A stretch of DNA of 64,000 bases from Auricularia sp. M13 (GCA_037042915.1 CM073196.1:4464001-4528000), one strand, 5' to 3'. Counted from the first letter of the stretch, positions 10,410 to 22,119 are shown. Numbers and translations are program-made. The notes: a model not told the origin generated them from the sequence alone.

Positions 10410-13400
10410 ATGGCGGACGTCGAGACTGGCGGCAAGCTCCCCCTCGGCCGTATCTCGCTTATCTTTGCGTGCGTCCTGACGCTGGCTTGGACTGACGCTG
10501 GCTGACGATGGGTGTTATCGCGTGGACTGTACTGTAGATGCGGTACCGCGCTGTTTTCGGACGGTACGTCCTGCCCGAGCAAGCGCAATGACGCGCCGGG
10601 GAGTTCGCTGACCCCGACGCGCTCGCCCGCCGACCCCGAACGCGCTCAACTCGCTGACGCTCGTGCTCGCGACAGGCTACGCCAACGGCGTGATAGGCAG
10701 CGTGAACACGATCCTGCGGCGGCTGTACCCCACCGAGATCGACAAGCACGACTACGGCACCACCCTCTCCTCGCTCGCCTTTGCCGGCACCATCGTCGGC
10801 ATGCTCAGCTTTGGATACTTGAGCGACCGCTTTGGGCGCAAGTTCGGCATGGTGCGTCCCAGTCGTGTGCACGGCTCGCTGGCGCCCATTCCAACACGGC
10901 TTGTGCGGCTCGCTGACGCTCGCCGCGCCCGCCTTAGATGACGGCAACGGGCATCGTGGCGCTCTTCTCGCTCCTGAGCGCATCGTCGGCGGGCGCGCAC
11001 GGCAGCATCGGCGGGATGCTCGCGTCGCTCTCGGCGTACCGGTTCCTGCTGGGCATCGGCGTCGGCGCCGAGTACCCGTGCGGCTCCGTCGCCGCGAGCG
11101 AGCAGAGCGAGGAGGAGGGCATCAGCAAGAAGGCCCAGCACCGCTGGTTCACCCTCGCCACCAACTCCATGATCGACTTCGGCTTTGTCGTCAGCGCCTT
11201 CGTGCCGCTTGTCCTCGTCTGGATGTACGTCTGCCTGCGCCCAGCCGAAGATGACACTGATGATGATGCTTTGCTAGTTTCGGCAACGCGCACCTGCGCG
11301 CGGTGTGGCGCATCTCGCTCGGCCTCGGCTTCATCCCCGCCGTCGCCGTCTTCATCTGGCGTCTGCGCATGGAGGAGCCCACGCGCTACAAGGAGGGCGC
11401 CATGCGCCGCAAAGTCCCCTACTGGCTCATCTTCAAGCGCTACTGGAAAGGCCTCGCGGCCATCTCCTTCACTTGGTTCCTCTACGACTTTATCGTCTAC
11501 CCCTTCGGCCTGTACTCCTCGCTCATCGTCGACCGCGTCACTCATGGCAATAAGGCCCTCACCGTCGTGTTTGGATGGAATGTGGTTGTCAAGTGCGTCC
11601 CGCTTGTTTGGTTGGATGGTGCGCTGATGATGGTGCAGCTTGTTCTATATGCCCGGCACCCTCATCGGCGCGTTCGTCGTTGATATACTGGGCCCCAAGT
11701 ACACCATGGTGCGTACGCGTGCCCACCCTCCTTCCTCCTTGTGCCCCTCGCCAGCCCATCCCGCCATACCTCCCGCCGCTCTCTGCCCATTCCCTTCGCA
11801 CTGCACTTCCGTCCCTTCTGCGCTCCACCTATCCTCGTTCCTTCTGCGCTCTTGCCGTTTCGCCGTCCCGCCTGCATGAGAGTTTCCTGCCCATCCCGAG
11901 CGTCCGTCTTCGTGCCTTCCGCCTCTGCTGATTGCTTCACCTCCTCCCGCCCGCGCCTCCCTCTTCCCGCCCTGCTCGTCCATCCTTCTGCGCGCTTGCC
12001 GTTCCCACACGCGCGCGCTGCCGCTCTTCTTGCATCCGTAACTCGCGCGCTGCCGCTCTTCTCGCAACCGCAACTCGCGCGCTGCCGCTCTTCTCGCGAC
12101 CGAAGGCGGACGGCGCGACGGTGGCGTTTGCGAGATGGTCATGAGGCAGGGCAGCACGACGGGGGAGGGCGCAGACGAGGCTCGCGCCCACCCTCTCCCG
12201 CAGCGCGCGCTTCGCTCCCGTTGCCGCGTGACCGCGTCCCTCCCGTCCCCACCTTCCTGACGCCCCTTGCGCAACCGCCTCGTTGCCGCTTCCGTCCGAG
12301 CCGCAACCATCTCGCTGCCGCTGCCGTCCCTTGTCCGGCTCGCTACCGCTCTCCCCGCCTCGCATGCCCCTCTCTCCGCCCCGCTACCGCTCTCCTCTCC
12401 TCGCTACCACAACGAGCTCGCTCGCGCTCACCCCACACCGCAACGAGCTCGCTACCGCCCTCCCCGCCTCGCTTTCGCTCTCCCCACAACGCAACGAGCT
12501 CGCTACCGCTGCTACCGCTCTCCCCGCCTCGCTACCTCTCTCCCCACCACGCAACGCGCTTGCTGCCGCCGCCGCATCCCAACCGCCTCTTTACCGGCCT
12601 CGCTACCGCTTTCCCCGCCTCGCTCCCGCTCTTCCCAAAACGAGCTCGCTGCCGCTGCCGTCACTTTTCCGCCTCAATGCCGCTGCAGTCCCTTCCACAA
12701 CCACCTCGCTGCCGCTTACCCCGCTTCGCATGCCGCTCTCCCTGCCCCGCTACTGCTCAGCTCGCTAACGCCCGCCCGCCGCCGCAGATCGTCGGCCTGC
12801 TCTTCCAGGCGCTCTTCGGCTTCGTGATGAGCGGCTGCTACGGCGTGCTCTCGCGCCACATCGGCGGCTTCGCCGTGCTGTATGGCATTTTCTTGAGTTT
12901 CGGGGAACTTGGTGCGTTCTTTTTGTTTTCTTGGGTGTTTTTGGGAGGGTGGATGGGGTGCTGATTGATGACGCTTGTGTTCCACGCTTGTGTTCCTCAA
13001 TAAAGGCCCGGGCAACTGCCTCGGCCTGCTGGCGAGCAAGACGGGCCCGACGGCCGTGCGCGGGCAGTACTACGGCGCGGCGGCTGCGATTGGGAAAGTG
13101 GGCGCTTTTGTTGGGACCTGGGGTGCGTTTCTTTATTTTCTTTTTGGGTTTTTGGGTTTTTTGCGTTTTTGGTTGCTTGGTTTTTTTCTCGCTGTTTCTT
13201 TTCTTTTCGTTTGGCTCCCTGCGTCCGTTCTGGCCCGATCTACGCCGCTCGACACGTTCCCACCCCTACCCCTGCTTGTTCGGCTCTACGTTGCGCGGAC
13301 GTTTCCACGTTGCGCGGACGTTTCTACCTTGTCCGCCGTCGCCGGCCCTCCGTCATCAACCCCCTACTATCTCGTGCGCGCGCGCCCGTGACGTCCGCCT

Positions 13401-16289
13401 GTCCATAGCTGCGCCCCGCGTGCGTGGGATCGGTCCTCTGGCTGGCGCGCGTGCGACTGCTTGTCATGGCGCGCTCGATTGCTGGTCGTGCGCGCGCGAT
13501 TGCTGGTCATGCATGCGTGTGCGCTCGAAGTGCGTGACCGGGACCGAGCGCGTCGTTACGCGGATGGCTTGCTTGCCCATCGCTGCTCCTTTCCCGCACG
13601 CCTTGTGCGTGGGATCGGCCCTCTGGCGCGCGCGCGCGATTGCTTGTCGTGTGTGCCTGTGCGTGATTGGGGCGGGCGATGGGGAGGCTGCCTGTGTCGT
13701 TACGCGAGTTGCGCAGCTGCGCGGCGAGCTGGGCTGGCCCGCGAGCTGAGGCTGACGCGCGAGCTGAGGCCGACGACCTGCGCGAGCGATGAAACGCGAC
13801 GGCGTCGCCGATTGCGTAGTTGCGCAGGTCGCGCGGGTCGACGGACTGGTCGTCGCGGTTGGCGCGCGCGCGCGGCCGACCCACTCGCGCGAGCCTCGAA
13901 GGGCGTAGTTGGAGCAGGCGCCGACCGCTAGTTGACCAGGCGCGGACCGCGTCGTGGCGCAGGTCGCGCGGGTCAATGGCCTAATCGTGGCGGTTGGCGC
14001 GCGCGCGCGGCCGACCCACTCGTGCGAGCCATGAAGGGCGTAGTTGGAGCAGGCGCCGACCGCTAGTTGAGCAGAGTGGTTGACGCCCGCAGGTGGACGG
14101 GGTTGTCGCGCGCATTGTCAACGAGCATGAACGTTGGTCGAGCCGCGCGAACGCGAGGCGGGCCGTCGCGCGAACGTGGATATGTCGTCGCGCGCGCGCT
14201 GGCGGTCACGCGAAGGCTAACGGCCTTGGGCGTGCGATGGCTGGTGGCCGCGGCGGCGCAGTTGTGCAGACGCAGGGGCGTCCGCGCGCGATGGCTGCCG
14301 GCCTCGTCCAGCGGATCGGGGCGACGTCGTCCTGCGGGCGTTGGTGACGTTGCTGCGCCGACGGTGTCGTCGCGCGAATGTGGCAGACGGCGCAATCGCG
14401 CAGATCCGTGCGGCAGCAGGCGTTATCGCCACTCGCCACTGGAATGCTGGCGGCCTAGGAGCGCGAACGTCGACGGCGTCCATGCACCGCACCGCGGCGG
14501 TCTGCTCGCGCAAGCGCCGGGCGAGGACTGGCGGGCGAGCCGCGCGAATGTAGGCGGCGCATCGATGCGTGAATGCGGAGCGGACTGCCTATGAGCGCAA
14601 ACTTGGGCGGCGCTGCTGCGCAACTCGCGGCCTAGTCGCGCGAGGACTGGCCGGGCCTCGTCACGCGGATGGGCTGTCGACTTCATCCTTCTTCCACCTT
14701 CTTCTCGACTGCTCTACGCCCTGGACGATGACGCCCCGCCCGTCGACGCCGTGTCCACGCAACTACCCTTGCCGTCGCCGCGCGGGGGCTTGAAACCGGT
14801 GGTGTCGCGCAGGTGATGCTGCCGTAGGCGCGCGAATCTCTGATGGCCAGATGCGCGAACAGTCGTACGCATCGATGCGCGATCGCTGGTTAGCGCAAGT
14901 GTGCGAGCCGTCGCTGTTGCGGAAGATGGTTGCGTTGCTTGCGCCCTCGCTTTCGAGCGTCGCCCGTCCCATTCGACGCTCCTATTCGTCCGCGTCGTCC
15001 GCCACGCTCGCGCGCCGGCGCTTTCACTCACTCGCCGCTGTTCCCGTCTCTATCCCCTTGCGGACTCCGTTCACTTCTTGCCCCTTGCAATGTCCAGCTT
15101 CGTGTGTATCTCCTGGCGCTCGCGCATCTCGCCCGTTTCATTTCCCCTTCGCGTACTCCTTATCCCATCACATTTCTGCTCAACGCGTCCGGTCTGCACG
15201 TCCGCTAACGCTCCTCACAGCTTTCCCGCCCATCATCGCCGCGTTCGAGAAGCGTGGCGCGGACCAGGCGAACACGGGCCCGTTCTGGATCGGCTCCGGG
15301 CTCGCGGTGCTCAGCGCCGCGGTGACGTACTTCTTCATCGTGCCGCTGAGCCACGACGGTATGGTCGAGGAGGACCGCAAGGTTCGTGTCTTCTTCTTTC
15401 TGACTTTGCGGTTCTTTCCTTCTCCTTCGCCGTGCCCTGCGGGTGTCGCGCCGTACCGCGCCGCTGTTGGTGCGCAGGCCGCCGTTCCTCTGTGCGTACA
15501 ACGTCGTGGCCCGCGCACTGTGTGGCTGCGAGCTCTGGGAACACTGGTGCGTGTCGATGCCGGCGTACCGAATACGCGTCGGTGTCGATGCGCTCCTCGG
15601 CTTCCAGTTGGTCTGCAGCTCGCGGTGTAGCAGGTCTACGCCCGTTAAAGTATGCCCAACCCGGTGCTCATGAGCGGACCGGCCGTGCTTCGTGCAGCGC
15701 TCTGGGATGGTGCACGCTGCGTCGGCTCCGGTGCGCTTATTACACGCCGGTGTCGAGGCCCTGATTGGCATTCTGGTGCGCTGCCCGCGGTGTAGCTGAC
15801 CCGCGCCGAGTTCGGCACTCTGGACCATAGTCGGCGTGCTCCGCGCATTGCGCGGCTGCGCGCGTGGAACCGTTGGTATCGCGTCGCCAGCGTCGATGCC
15901 GGCGGTGGGGGCTCGGTATACACGGGTTTGTTGCGCGCGGCTCGCCATGTAGCAAACCGCGTGCATGCTGGTGCAGTAGTGCGCCGATGACCGCGCGCGC
16001 GGTATGCTGGGTGTTCCGCGCAACGTGGGTGCTTCGCTCAACGAACCCATATTGCTATGTCTCGTCTGCTTGGCACCTTTGGTGTTGATTCGTCCTTATC
16101 CTCTCGCCTTTTATACTCTTCAGCCGCTGACGCCATCTGCAGTTCCGCGCTTACCTCGCGGAGAACGGGTACGACCTGTCTAACCTTGGGCTGCGCGAGG
16201 AGGACTCGGTCGCCAGCCTGCACGAGAGCGAGAAGGGGCGCATCGAGGAGAAGCACGAGGCGGACGTGCAGGTTGCGCCGGCCGCCTGA
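10410..16289 (+). CDS. Git1-like MFS permease (glycerophosphodiester/phosphate type), ten exons
   Basis: Exons 10410-10468, 10538-10563, 10676-10851, 10938-11224, 11278-11592, 11639-11708, 12788-12911, 13006-13122, 15221-15381 and 16143-16289 join in frame to 493 residues. Twelve membrane spans can be placed. Diagnostic segments are [20 protein letters not shown] in the first span and loop, the MFS signature [29 protein letters not shown], and [19 protein letters not shown] near span 11. These fit fungal Git1-type permeases, which import glycerophosphoinositol, glycerophosphocholine or phosphate across the plasma membrane; the substrate is inferred. Seven donors are GTGCGT or GTACGT variants and the last is GTTCGT. 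Branch sites such as CGCTGACG or CGCTAACG lie shortly before acceptors of introns 2, 3, 6, 8 and 9. Introns 6 (1,079 nt), 8 (2,098 nt) and 9 (761 nt) are very large for this group. Confidence 0.85.
11709..12787 (+). repeat. permease intron 6, CT-rich degenerate minisatellite
   Basis: This 1,079 nt intron runs from GTGCGT to a CCGCCGCAG acceptor with CGCTAACG upstream. Its 3' half (about 12,280-12,780) repeats variants of CTCGCTACCGCTCTCCCCGC on the sense strand, so the pre-mRNA carries a very long pyrimidine-rich tract. Long open frames on both strands are effects of base composition. Confidence 0.75.
13123..15220 (+). repeat. permease intron 8 with GC-rich tandem duplications
   Basis: This 2,098 nt intron runs from GTGCGT to CTCCTCACAG with CGCTAACG upstream. 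It contains a direct duplication of 118 bp at 13,822-13,939 and 13,957-14,074. Shorter repeats occur near 13,420-13,490 and 13,605-13,650, along with runs of CGCGCGCG. No open frame with a recognisable domain was found in it. Confidence 0.75.
15382..16142 (+). other. permease intron 9, long and GC-rich
   Basis: A 761 nt intron from GTTCGT to CATCTGCAG, with CCGCTGACG just before the acceptor. No gene is seen within it. Confidence 0.7.
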
Positions 16290-16767
16290 GCGGTCGTAGC
16301 GCCTGTATCATCAGTTGGCCCGAGAGGCACTCGTGCGTGACGCGCTCCGGTGTTACGGGTGCGCGTCGCGGTGTTGTTATTGTTTCGTGCGCTGTTGTTG
16401 TAAAAAGTATGCGCGCGCGCTGGCGTAGGCCGGTGGTCTGACCGTTTGTTGTGGGTTTAGAGTATTTATAATTCTAGTCTGTCTGTTTCTTCACTTCGTT
16501 CAGCTGCCTGCACGCGCCGTGATATCTTCGATTGAGATTCAAGTGACCGATGAAGTCAGGAGGTCGAGGCATCGGGCGGTCGAGCTTCAAGTTTCAAAAC
16601 ACTCAACTTGCAAACCTTCGACTGTGCCCTCAGTATTTGACACCTGCAGAACCAGCTCTGTGTAGAATGTAGGGGCGTCACGCTGAGAAACCTTACATTC
16701 TTCCGAGGCATCGGCATCAATCCAAGTCAGTGTGTCTTGCTCTTACGCCATCACCTACGGTTGTCGA

Positions 16768-17793
16768 ATGCGCGCACACCTGCATCCTCCCGTTGCAATC
16801 GACGCTGAGGATATCCATCCGGAGGCACCCCTGGCACTGCTTCAGTCTCGTGAAGCGCACACGCTCACAGTGTCGCGTTCAGCTCGCCATCTGTTCCTGA
16901 ATCAAGGGCATCATATTTTCCTGACCCAACAACATCGATCGGTCGTTCCAACCTCGTGCCTTAGGCAGTTCGGGAGCTCGTGCCCCCAAATCCGCCGTCT
17001 CGTTCTATGCGATGTGCCGTCATATTCGGCGGCCCTGCAGATGAACCACTTTGTCAATCTCCAATCGTTCAGTTTTACAATCCTTCGTGGAGCAGAAACC
17101 CCGGACCTCGCAGCAGCTGTACTTGAGGTTCTCGCGCACATGCGCGGCCTCCGCGATTTGGCCGTGGACTTCGACGAGCGACCGACACCTGAGCATCATG
17201 AAATCCTTCACCAATTGCCGGCCACCGAGTTCACTCTTCCGAAACTCCACACCTTGTATTTGAGTGGTCCTTTCTGGCTCGAGGCCGGCGTGCGCATTCT
17301 TCAGGCTTCCCGATCTTCCCTCAAACGGCTGAGTCTCTGGTGCAGCCCAGTCTCCGGTTGTCAGCCTCTAGCGGACAACGGTATACTTTCGGGCGCTCTG
17401 GTCGACCTTGCACCCAACTTGAAATCCTTCCAGTTCTATAGCACCAGACCGGACAGGTTTCTCGCGCCTCTGAAGCGCATGTTTTCGGCTTGTGCTCGCC
17501 TCGAGAGCTTGGACTTCGGCATAATGCCAGACCCCGACATGCTCCCTCGCCAGTTACTCGCGTATGCACCACCAGAACTCCCGCTACGCCGTCTCTGCGT
17601 TATGTTGAATGACAGAGATCTCACCTTTGACATCACCAGGCTTTTGGAGCTACCACAGCTCACGCGCCTCCGAATGCTCGAGGTGGACAACTTCTACGCC
17701 TTGCCCATGGAGACGCTAGTCAAGACATTGAATGCGTGCCATTCCCGCCGAATCAGTTGCTTCTGTGGCGGCGTTCCGCTCGTCGCCCTGTGA
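16768..17793 (+). CDS. F-box/LRR-like protein
   Basis: A single open frame of 341 residues from the ATG at 16768; the frame is open 12 codons further upstream but without an ATG. The N-terminal part has EAPLALLQSREAHTLTVSRS, the kind of first repeat seen in agaricomycete F-box/LRR proteins. Irregular leucine-rich repeats follow, such as SCPQIRRLVLCDVPSYSAAL, LQSFSFTIL, PKLHTLYLSGPFW, SSLKRLSLW and APNLKSFQFYS. A canonical F-box is not visible, so either an upstream exon is missed or the protein lacks it. Family members usually present substrates to SCF ubiquitin ligases, but here that is inference. The 3' end of this gene is duplicated in inverse orientation at 5,805-6,130. Confidence 0.65.
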   Translation: MRAHLHPPVAIDAEDIHPEAPLALLQSREAHTLTVSRSARHLFLNQGHHIFLTQQHRSVVPTSCLRQFGSSCPQIRRLVLCDVPSYSAALQMNHFVNLQSFSFTILRGAETPDLAAAVLEVLAHMRGLRDLAVDFDERPTPEHHEILHQLPATEFTLPKLHTLYLSGPFWLEAGVRILQASRSSLKRLSLWCSPVSGCQPLADNGILSGALVDLAPNLKSFQFYSTRPDRFLAPLKRMFSACARLESLDFGIMPDPDMLPRQLLAYAPPELPLRRLCVMLNDRDLTFDITRLLELPQLTRLRMLEVDNFYALPMETLVKTLNACHSRRISCFCGGVPLVAL

Positions 17794-17877
17794 CTGACCG
17801 AGGGGATTCATACCGTGGCACTGTCTGATGTGCTATTCCATTGTATATATCTGACAACAGACACATTCCGATGCATG

Positions 17878-18060
17878 TTAATGGTGCCCAACCCAGAAGA
17901 GAAAGACCAGACCGAGAACGAGTACGGCAGCTGCGACGGGCGCGGTAAGCTATGAGCGTGGGAGAGCCGGACTGAGAGTGTGTTAGCGCAGATGGCGAGT
18001 CACTTGAGTTCTCGCTGTGCAAAGCAATTAGAGAGCTACACCACTTGGAATGCACGCCAC
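17878..18060 (-). pseudogene. relic of the Cys-rich membrane-protein family (stalk and membrane span)
   Basis: The minus strand gives a Ser-rich stretch (SSDSPSALTHSQSGSPTLIA), then in the next frame APVAAAVLVLGLVFLFWVGHH and a stop. This aligns with the span of paralogue B (APVAGIALLLGLTALFIWVRHL). No Cys-rich ectodomain or tail was found next to it, so it is a fragment with one frame change. Confidence 0.45.
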
Positions 18061-18340
18061 TGCGGCTACTGGGACCAACCGATATTGCGCGAGTCACGAA
18101 TCAGCGCCGGCGAGTTGCATCTTATGGACTGCGTTGGTGCACACGTACACCACAAGGGCGCTTGTGAAGCGATCGGAGCGAGCTCGTGAGGACTCCACTC
18201 AAATTTTGCGTAATTCACGAGAGACGGCAACTGCGGCGAACGTTAGAACGGCGGGAGTTATGCAGCGTGCAAACCAGAGCTCCCGCCGGCGAGTCGGCCG
18301 CGACAGATAGCATCCCGGCACATTGCCGGCAGCCCGTTGG

Positions 18341-18440
18341 TGTATAAAAGGCGGTCAGCTCGCGTCCTTGAGACAGATCCAGCAGCTTTCATCATGGCCG
18401 ACGTCGTCCCCTTTCACGGTCCGCCCTCGTCATCTGCTCC
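18341..18440 (+). repeat. TATA plus short 5' coding fragment, copy 1 of 3
   Basis: TATAAAAG at 18343 lies about 50 bases before an ATG at 18394 (MADVVPFHGPPSSS). Thirty bases after that ATG is CCCTCGTCATCTGCT, shared with copies at 20,064 and 20,680 apart from one G/A difference. The frame soon ends and no downstream gene is supported. Confidence 0.35.
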
Positions 18441-20025
18441 ACCCTGCGGTAACACAATGCGAACGCGGAAAGACCGATGCCAAATGCCCGTTGCACAGCT
18501 CTACATATTCGAGCTCAACAGCATTTGTACGCAGGGAGCTGATTGCGAATAGTAGGCCTGGTCATGACCTTTGCAGCGGCGGCGGCAGTGGAGCACATCT
18601 GCGCCGGCAGCACCCGCGTTCAGCATTCACCGACCTGTTATAACGGCCGGGAAAGTCGGTCACGGTCAAGCGACGGAGGCGCAGAGTCATATGGCAAGAC
18701 GGCAACTCGGGCCTGGGGATGCATAGCTTGCACAGTGTGAAGTATCTGCGGCCGACTGGAGCGCTGATGTCTCGTAGAATTGCGCTGACCGAAATGCATG
18801 GATCAGCCGCGGCAGCAGAGTCGGCAGGGGACGTTCCACGAGTAAACAGCCAGTATGCAAGCAATACCAGAGGTCGAAACGGAGTCGCAGTCGAGGATGT
18901 GACAGAGACGGCGACGTAAAGCAGAGCCGTCTACAGAAGCAAGCCCGCACCAGCCGTGGAGTTGAGCTCGGAGCACAGATAATCGGCAGCCGAACAAGGT
19001 CCACGAAGGTACAAGTTTCGAGCTTCTGAGTGCGAACACGCGAAAGTGAGACGATGGAGCAAAGACAAGCAGTGCGCGGCTGCGCTCTTTCAGGGCCGCC
19101 TTCCCACGTGACGGCGATAGAGATGGTGGGAGACAAAAACGAGGAGAGCGCGTTCCGCGCGTGGACTACGGGATAGACGGGCGTTGTATCGGAGGTAGAC
19201 TTCACCTGTATGTGACACGCGTGTGCTCGTCGGCGCAGCAGGCGCGGCTGAGCGCAAAGCTCGACACGATGGAGGACAAAACCGCGGCCAAGCGTGCAGA
19301 TAAACGTGCCGAGCGTGTGGCCGGGGCGCAGGCTGAACGAAATTACGATGGGCGATCAGCATAGGAAAGAGCATGGCGTGCTCGCGCGCTCGCGCAGTCG
19401 CCCAGCCTGCTATGACATCAGGACAGCGCAGGGAACGCTCGACGCTCGTAGTAGGCATATTGGCGCGGGGAGCACAGTCAAATAGAACAGAGCTGGACTG
19501 TGCGTGAAGCGCAAGCCGCGCGGTGACTCGTGAGGAAGGCTGAGCAAGGGCGCCGCGGGAAATCAGGCAGAACGAGTGCAACTTGGGCGCACATACAGGT
19601 TAGGAGTAGGAGTGCCGAGATCACGCACGGAGCGCAGGGCTGCGCTGAAAGCCAGGACGCAAGAATAACAGCGGGCAAGCCGCGTTATGGTGGCGGTGCA
19701 CGCGGAGCCAGCACCAAAGCTCCCGGGTGTTTAACTCCGTGCCTCGCACCTTCCATCCCTTTACCGTCCTCACAAGGATAATTCAACCTCCTGTGCGGGT
19801 CATAAATGCGCCGGAAGTATACCTGCTTCAGTTCCGAGATTGCTCTGAGTCTGCCCGCGCAGTGCCTGGCTCCAATTTTCGGTATCATTGACTCAGAGCA
19901 CATGCTAGTACAATTTTTTCGAACGCCGTCGGCTATAGCGCCCGTAGGTTCATTGGGATAAGTTGGAAATCCCGGAGAAAGGCTGAGGCTGCGTGAAGTG
20001 TATGAAATGCAGCGCAGCTGATTTC

Positions 20026-20078
20026 ATGATCATCTCCAAGTTCTCCTATCTCTCCCCTTGGCACCCTCATCATCTGCT
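20026..20078 (+). repeat. short 5' fragment, copy 2 of 3
   Basis: An ATG at 20026 is followed 38 bases later by CCCTCATCATCTGCT. The surrounding sequence has no supported gene. Confidence 0.3.
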
Positions 20079-20607
20079 AATCTTAAGCACAGAAAATGGA
20101 CAGTCCCTTGATAGCAAAACGGCCACAGTGAGACTATCTGGACGTCTACGCACGAATCTGCTGCGTTCGCAGTGCGACCACAACCAAAAGACCCGGCGAA
20201 CTTGCGAACTTGCTCGAGCGGGATTTTGCGACAAACCGTCCCACATCCTTCTCCAAAGTGCGACTGTGTCGCGCCGCAACGCTGAAAAACTGAGATATAT
20301 GGCGGGTTGCGGCGAGAGGGAGATTTGGTCGGTCGACAATCGTCATTGGTGAATGAATGAAACATCACGAGCGAAGAGTCTGTCAATGCACATCTTGTCA
20401 GCGTCCGGTCTCCGTTACGCTCGCGGAGCTTGCACTCACAGCGACAGATTGTAACGCGACTGCATTGAGAGTACGCAATGGCGGTGATTCGTCGATCTGG
20501 ATGATAGACTCGACTGAATTGCATTTGCCCATCGCGATGTCAGGAATTCGGTCCGGCACCGTACTATCTTCAGGCTAAAACATCCCGGAGTCGTCCACTG
20601 CCGAAGC

Positions 20608-20694
20608 TATAAAACTGCGACTGAGCTGACCTGCCCAGATTCAACATGTTCCCCCCTCTCCAATCTCCAGTTGCGGTCGCCCTCATCATCTGCT
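20608..20694 (+). repeat. TATA plus short 5' fragment, copy 3 of 3
   Basis: CTATAAAA at 20608 precedes an ATG at 20646 (MFPPLQSPVAVALIICYP), and CCCTCATCATCTGCT lies at 20,680-20,694. The frame ends shortly after. Confidence 0.35.
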
Positions 20695-22119
20695 ACCCCA
20701 CTCCGACATCGACCGACGAATAGTGCTGCACACAAACCAACATAAAGCCGCCAAATGCAACCCCTCCGGGCCGCGCACAGCCTTAATATCCTCGAACTGA
20801 ACTGAACTGCAGTTGGGTCGCTGTACCGTCGGCGGCCACGCAGGCAATGCGTCCCGAAGGAAAGGCCAGGGCAGGCGGCCGCAACCTGCCAGTGCGACGT
20901 CACACCGGCTACTGCAACTTTTATATTCTGACTCGAGGTGGACTGCCATTGCGGCGCCGGTCGTGCGTGTGAGGTCTCAGTAAGCATCAGACAGAACGAC
21001 AAAATAGCAGGAATAGAGTCGGACACCGGCCGGTGTTCCTCCTGTGGACATATAGCGGCCGCCGGCGGCCATCGACGGAAGCACACGAGCAGCGAGTCGA
21101 CGAGCAAAAGAGCTGGATAAAGCATATCCTGGTCGGCCTGGTAACGGTCGGAGCTAGCGCGAGCAAATAGCGCCGTATCTGCGGGGTATCGCGAGTGGCG
21201 ATGGACGTGTAAGTTGGCAAGCATCTCGGGTCACTCGTCTCGTCGTCTACGCTATCGGCTGCAGCAAAGCTACTACGCAATCCATAGAGAGCACTTGAGT
21301 CACAGACGCAGAAAGAGCGGATGCGGCGGACGAATAGGGCGAGTACTAGTAGCGCGTAGAGCAAGGCGGTATTAATAAATCATCAGCTCGGCGGGCGAGC
21401 CTACGAGCAGCGAAGGCGAGCACATGGCATAAAGGCGTGTCAGGCCGTCTACCTGCAACCGAGAAAGGGCCAAACGCGCGGAATTTGAGCTATTGCTGTG
21501 GGTTGGGCGTCCAGATCGGCACACAGCTTGGTCGACGAACCAGGTCAGCTTCACCCTCGCTCGCTGCGCAGGCCGCGTTCATAAATGCACACAAATCATG
21601 CCGTAGCAGATTGACGAATGGAGGCAGCGCAGTCTTGGGGAACAGTACCGCGTTCTGCGTTCGGCGCGAAGAGAGCGGTCCATTTACGAAAGATTTCGGC
21701 ATCCAGAGCTGCAGGCTGGGTGTACGCAGTTTTGGGCGTAACGGAAGAGTCCTATGAACTAGCAAGCAAAGGGCGCGGTGTGCTGCTAGGCGCGTCGCTA
21801 GCGCGCGCTATGCTCGGAGAGCGAGCATCGGCCGCGGGCGCGCGAAAGAGGCGAGATTGTGGCGGTGCATGCGGAGCCGGCAAAAGTTCCGGTTGCAGCA
21901 ACGGCTTCGAGGGTATATAAAGATGGTATTGAGCTATATATTCTGTCCGTGGACTGCGTGCTAAATTAATGTGGGAAGTATGTGGGATTCGTCGTAGGCG
22001 GACCAAGAATGATCGGAGAACTATATACAGTACGCCGCCGTATCTCGCCGCGTATACCCTATGGAACATGAATAAAAAATTAAGAGGTTCATTTAGCTTG
22101 CGTACCAAGTGTCCGCAAT

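Larger units (their letters stand above)
18450..22100. other. long stretch without a convincing gene
   Basis: Apart from the short repeated 5' fragments, only scattered open frames are seen on both strands. Some, such as those at 20,987-21,364 and 21,490-21,765 on the minus strand, carry hydrophobic starts or a few Cys, but no domain, splice structure or paralogue supports them. Similar blocks at about 19,685-19,730 and 21,855-21,900 (GGCGGTGCAYGCGGAGCC) suggest old duplications. Confidence 0.4.

Noticed and set aside
11741-12964. A 407-codon plus-strand frame inside the permease region
   Set aside because: It lies mostly in intron 6 and is a low-complexity Pro/Arg/Ser translation of a CT-rich minisatellite; the permease splice model explains the locus.
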